Shown here in pieces: positions 59,186-64,000 of a stretch of DNA of 64,000 nt. The position numbers and the translations under genes were made by a program. The notes under the pieces were generated by a model that was not told the DNA's origin, made no database searches, and was given only the letters and a program-made list of their open reading frames with translations. Source of the DNA: Sporothrix humicola (taxonomy: Eukaryota; Ascomycota; Sordariomycetes; Ophiostomatales; Ophiostomataceae); the NCBI GenBank assembly GCA_021396245.1, contig WNYE01000042.1, positions 186,001 through 250,000 of the forward strand. The letters run 5' to 3'. Every line of letters begins with the position of its first letter. Position 1 is the first letter of the stretch.

Positions 59186-62100
59186 TGCGGCAGGCGTGGG
59201 GCGACCGAGTCTCGGTGACTGGTCTTTGCCGCAAATGGGAAGGGAGGGAAAGGTAATTAAGGAAAAGGCGACAAAAGGAAACAGGTGTGTCCAGTATCGC
59301 GGATCAAAAAGTCAAGGTACAAGCACCAGACTTTTCAATTCGTCAGGGGAGGGGGGATTCGCCAACCCGAAACACCAGGCGGCGCAGCGATAACAGGCAC
59401 GAGGTCCCGAACGATACACCTGTACAACAGCCACCAGCCCCCACAGAAAAGAAAACAAAAACCCAATTGAATTCTTTTCTGTGACGTTGTGCCTCGAGAG
59501 GTGGAAAAAAAATCACAACCGATTTATTTTCCCCGAGAAAATTGTTGAAAGTGCGATTTTGGCGACAGAAGAGTCGAGTTTGGTGATAGGGCGCTCCAAA
59601 GCGGCAGCAGGTGCCCGCTTGAAAATCCGAGACGGTTCAGGATGGCGATCCAGCTGTTTTCGAGGAAACCGAAATCCGAGTGCTAAATTTGGCCCTCGGG
59701 CAGGAAAATCGATCGAGAAACAAGGGCGTCCGGGGAAAGCATTGGGCGGTGCGTTTGGGAGGGTAAGAAAATGCCGATTGTGATGTGAGCACGACCAAAT
59801 GGTGAAGAGTCTGGAGGAGTGCTGGTGCCGAATCAGAGAAGGTTTGGCGAAGACGGCCAGTGTCGCAATCGAATGTTTGTCGAACTGCTTCAAAAAACCC
59901 GTGTGGTCAAAGAAGTCGCGTGAAAAAGTAAGGAGGTCTCTGTAAAGGACATAGATGGGACATCAGCAACAAAGAACATATGGTCGAGATAAAACAATAT
60001 CCTGCCGAGCAAGTCGAATATGCCAGCTGCCCGAATCGTGCCAGGAGCGGAATTCGAAAATAAAGTCGGTTTCGAAAGCGTCGACGTCAAAATAGACCGG
60101 TGTCAGTCCCTGTGCTTCGGTCTTCGAGAGGAAATGTGGCTGCGACTCGACGGCAAACTGTGCATGCGACAGCATGTACTCGCTGTGTTGGTCGAAGTCC
60201 AGTCAAGGTCCAGTCGACAGGTTTTGCAGATTCCTTCGAAAGTTGTCCACCTTTATCTTATGATCGAGTGGGAGAGAAAGACGTGCGAATAAAACTCGGC
60301 AAGGGCGCGCTTGAGGTTCGTTTCGACGGGTGATTCGTGGGAGACAGGAAGCAGGATATCTGTTTATATTCGAGTCGCGAGACGTTGTGCAAGAAACTTA
60401 CCGTTGGGTATGAAGTGAGGATAGAGCAAGAGTCGTAACAAGGTCCAGAGATTGAGAGAGGTGAGATAATTGGAAGAATTGTAGATGAGGTTCGTTGAAT
60501 GGGTTGAGGTAGACAAAGGAAATCGTATCGAGCGAGAATGTAAGGAGTATCGACGGCTTTCGGTACGGGAAGAGAGAATGAGCGTTGAAGGTCGAAAAAA
60601 AGACGAGAGAGAAAAAACAAGAAGGGAATGTCAAAAGGCCAATCGCAAGTCTGCGACACGGAGGCGAATCGGAGCGAGTCGAGAAAGAGAAGAACAGAAG
60701 GAAAAGGAAGAAAAGAGGGTTCGCGATAATGCGGAGAAAAAAGAGACGACAACCCAAGAAGCGGAGATTCGTCGAAATGTTCGAAGAGGAATAGAAAGAA
60801 GAGAGAAAGGTGAGGAGGCGAGAGAAAGGGGAAAGGCGAAACCTGATACACAAAGAATAGCAACAATAGCAGGAGGGAAGGTGTCAAAATGGGTGAGGCC
60901 CAATGGGAAAGAGCAGCAGAGGGAAAGCGAGAGGAAAGAGGCGACCAGGGGTCCTTTTTTCGCAAGAAAAGAGGAGAAGAAAGGGGGGGTGTGCGTGATT
61001 GTGGGTGGGTGGGTGGTTGCGATTAGAAGGTCCTGGGGTGGGAAAGGCGAGAAGGGAGAGCGAAGAGCCAGAAAGGGGAGATAAAATGGGAGGGAGACAG
61101 TGACGGGGTGGAAGAGCGGCTTCTTCTGGGGCAACAGTGCTTCGAGAAGGGGGAAGGAACAACGGGATGAAAGGGGGGTGCGTGACTGCCACGTTCTGTT
61201 CTTTTCCTTTTTTTGGCGGATGGACTTGTTTTGTTACTTTCTTTTCCCAACCAGGAAGGGACGATTAAATTACTCATAGAAATACAGCGCAGCTTACAAC
61301 AGTATTGGCCAGCCCTGTCTAGGCCACACATGTTCGCGCACGCATCGACACTCTGAACGACCGCTTGATCGCTACTGCTGGCGAAATGACACCGTCTAGC
61401 AAACTATAAAATACGTAGAACTGAGCAGCCGCAAAGGCTACTACGACATATGCATGCACGCTCTGTATATGTACGAGTAATTTAAGAAGACGCCCGACGA
61501 GAGAAGACGGAAAGGAGGGAAGACCAAGAGAAATAACGTGCGCAGTGCGCTGCTGCAAGGAGGGCAGTGGAGGAAAGAGAACACCTCTGGCGCAGTTGGT
61601 TCCTTCCTTTTTGCTTCCTTTGAAAGTGGAGCAAAAGGGGAAGGAAGGGGGATGGGGGGGCCAGGCCTGAGAGACAAGCGCGAGGCGAGAAGAACAGGCT
61701 TCGAGAAGGTCTGTGGAAGCCTGCGCCGAAAGTTCTTTGCGCCCCGCTTGCGTTAGTGCATGTGGGCCAGCCAACGACAGGGCAGCAGCGCAGAAGGAGC
61801 AGTAGCCAAGGCCACTGAGCACGGAGATAGGGCGCGGGCGAATGAGGCGAAAAAGGCAGGAAGGGACGAAATACAAAGAGTGCATCTTACGTTGTCGCGT
61901 TGACAGGTATTGATACAGGTGTTGGAAGAAATCACAGCATGCATAAAACCCCCGTCATAGGTGCCCGTACTATCATGTTTGGCAATAGCTAATGGGAAGT
62001 GAGGCAAGGGCGATCGGCGAAATGGCGGCAGCTGCGAGGGAGGCATTGGATCGTCGTGAGCAGCAGCAGGAGAAGGAGCGCACCTTCCCAGACGACTGGA

Positions 62101-64000
62101 TGCAGCCCAGGCAAAAGGCAAGATAGAGTGCATCGTGCCTCCAGATTCCCCCGACTTCTCTTTCTCCTCTTGTTTCTCAAAACCCAACAAACTCTCTGTG
62201 GGAATGCTCTCTTCATTGTTACCATTGTCGTCGCCCCCTCTTTCGCCCTTTCGCTCTTTGCACATCGTCCGTTGTCTGTTTTTAATTACCCTCCTTTTCA
62301 GCCTTTCACCCACGTCCGGCCACGCAATTTTACCGGCCGGCTCTCCAGTGATATATCAGACAGTCTATTACGTCTTAAGGTCTGGAAAATGCAATATAGC
62401 AGACGATACGACGGCAGACACGCCCTATTGAGTTTCGCGCCAACGTGTACGGAGTATTCTACGACAATAATATCGACGATATCTGAATATACAAGTTTTC
62501 GTATCCGAGGTGCAAACGGCAAGGCCGTGGCTAGCAAACAGAATTTGACAGCCTACCGCTCCCGTGTCTTGGCTGTGCCGCTCTTTGTGCAAGTTTCAGA
62601 GATTTTCCTATTATTTTTCCTTCTTTCTCGAAGCGATCGAAGCTTTCGAATTGTTCGAAATCTCCCGCGCACTCTCGACTCGCCGCTCTCCGGAGGTCAA
62701 GTGGCAAAATTACGGGGCGAAATAATAAAAAAGAAACAAAAGAAGGAAAAGAAGGAGGTGAGAGCGACAAACAACCACGAAAAGACGCCCTTGACGCCCC
62801 CAAAGACCAATCAACCGTGAGAAATTTTTTGGAAGCGAATCGACAGGGAACAGAGGCCAGACCGGCCAAAGAGGACTGCGAGAGCCACCATCCAGTTGAG
62901 CCAGTGCCCAACTGCACCCACCGTGCACCCACCCAGCACCACAGTATCCAGCCCAGACTCCACCGGCATTGCCCTCAAAACCGACCTAATAACTCGACGG
63001 CAGGTCGCCATCCCCATTACGGTCTAGTGCTGCCCTGGAGGAGCCAGCATTCTGAGCCCGACCTTCCTTATCAAGGTTAAAAGGCTTGTTCAATTTTCGC
63101 GCTTGGGGGATGCGCAACTGGGGCTCTGCCACTCTGGAGAGGAGACAAGCTGGGAAAATGCAGGAGAGGCCTGTCGATTGCAGCTCTTCGTATCTTTTGC
63201 CTTGCTGGGCCGCCTTATTCCTCCCGTATCTAGCACCTGTACGGAGGTAACGGAGTATCTAGTATCTAGATCAGCGTGCTATCGCACCACAGGCGCGGGT
63301 CCTCCTTGTCTCCTCTCCAAACGACCTCCTTCAAATCGCTGACCAACAGCCATCCTTTTCATCCCAAGAAGAAAAACGAGGCAGGCCAATGGCCATGCAA
63401 GAGGGTGGTTTTTCCTGTCTTCATGACGAGGTAGCACCCTCGGTCCCCGGATCCAAGCTGACGAAACGGCCAGGAAGGGAAAGTGGTGTAGGGAGGGAGC
63501 ACACCTCACATGGGCGATCTTGAACGTTCTCGGGGGTGTTCCGGGGGAAACAACGGTCTTTTCGTGCATCACGCAGCGGGCGTTTCTCAAGATGGCAGGA
63601 GAAAACGCAGAGGAAGACGACACTGCTCCCAATCAAGAGGGTGGATGACAATGGACGACGATAGAGAATGGAGATGGAGAATGCGACTACGACCACCCAA
63701 TGCAAGTGCTATGTACAAATGCCGGCCCTCGACACCGATCATGAGAAGAGCCTTTTATTCGTACGACATGAGATGCTACTCAGAATGGCTAGTGTCTAAA
63801 TGCAGTACGAGACCGTACTCGTCCAGGGAGCCATGGCCAGGCTGCCTACAGGCAATATCCTGAAAAACGACACCTCTCGTGAACGGCTAAACCGACGCCG
63901 CATGCGGTTGTCGTGACACGCTGTTGCGATGAGTGGTCAGACTGAGTGGTCGAAAAGTGCAAAACAAAAATCCAGCCGTCCTATCTGTGAGTCTGCCTAT
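59186..64000. other. Gene-poor region upstream of the phosphodiesterase
   Basis: No convincing protein gene lies in these 4.8 kb. The part at 60260-61080 is extremely purine-rich on +, so pyrimidine-rich on the phosphodiesterase sense strand, as expected for a long promoter or leader. The motif TACGGAGTA occurs at 62448-62456, and a near copy AACGGAGTA at 63249-63257. Frames of 188 codons (61319-61885, minus) and 273 codons (61999-62820, plus) are low complexity and overlap each other's neighbourhood without recognisable domains. Confidence 0.5.

Noticed and set aside
61319..62820. 188-codon minus and 273-codon plus frames
   Set aside because: Low-complexity, no domains, and not supported by splice signals or codon bias.

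Overview
This is nuclear DNA from a filamentous ascomycete (Pezizomycotina, probably Sordariomycetes; the genus cannot be fixed from sequence alone). The genes carry short spliceosomal introns with GTRNGT donors and CTAAC/CTGAC branch points just before the 3' splice site. Coding exons favour G or C at third codon positions, intergenic DNA is AT-richer and microsatellite-laden, and promoters contain long pyrimidine tracts on the sense strand. Two nuclear tRNA genes have introns one base 3' of the anticodon.

Layout. 1-855 (-): N-terminal part of an HMT1-type ABC transporter, cut by the window edge. 856-15072: about 14 kb with no convincing protein gene, only a tRNA-Ile(AAU). 15073-18603 (+): a 1064-residue Gln-rich fungal protein. 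19111-19680: a small terminal-inverted-repeat element followed by tRNA-Ala(AGC). 20016-20925 (+): EFM4-type lysine methyltransferase. 21130-22810 (-): CDC37. 23451-29404 (-): MOT1. 32513-36295 (+): SMC3. 37216-38538 (+): secreted, probably GPI-anchored PLC-like protein. 40221-43351 (+): CAS1-domain O-acetyltransferase-like membrane protein. 46514-48017 (+): Asn- and Ala-rich secreted protein. 49504-50623 (+): RPS18. 51112-52125 (-): SDO1/SBDS. 53354-55092 (+): carboxypeptidase Y. 56348-59185 (-): high-affinity cAMP phosphodiesterase. 59186-64000: no gene recognised.

Most genes are housekeeping: elongation-factor methylation (EFM4), kinase chaperoning (CDC37), TBP recycling (MOT1), cohesion (SMC3), ribosome structure and 60S maturation (RPS18 beside SDO1), vacuolar proteolysis (CPY) and cAMP turnover (PDE). 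A group of surface or secretory genes lies at 37-48 kb. Nothing suggests a biosynthetic cluster. The most unusual items are the inverted-repeat element at 19.1-19.5 kb, a nine-base motif repeated in intergenic DNA, the 14 kb gene-poor block, microexons in MOT1 and RPS18, and low-complexity proteins of unknown function. Exon coordinates were worked out by hand from reading frames and splice consensus.
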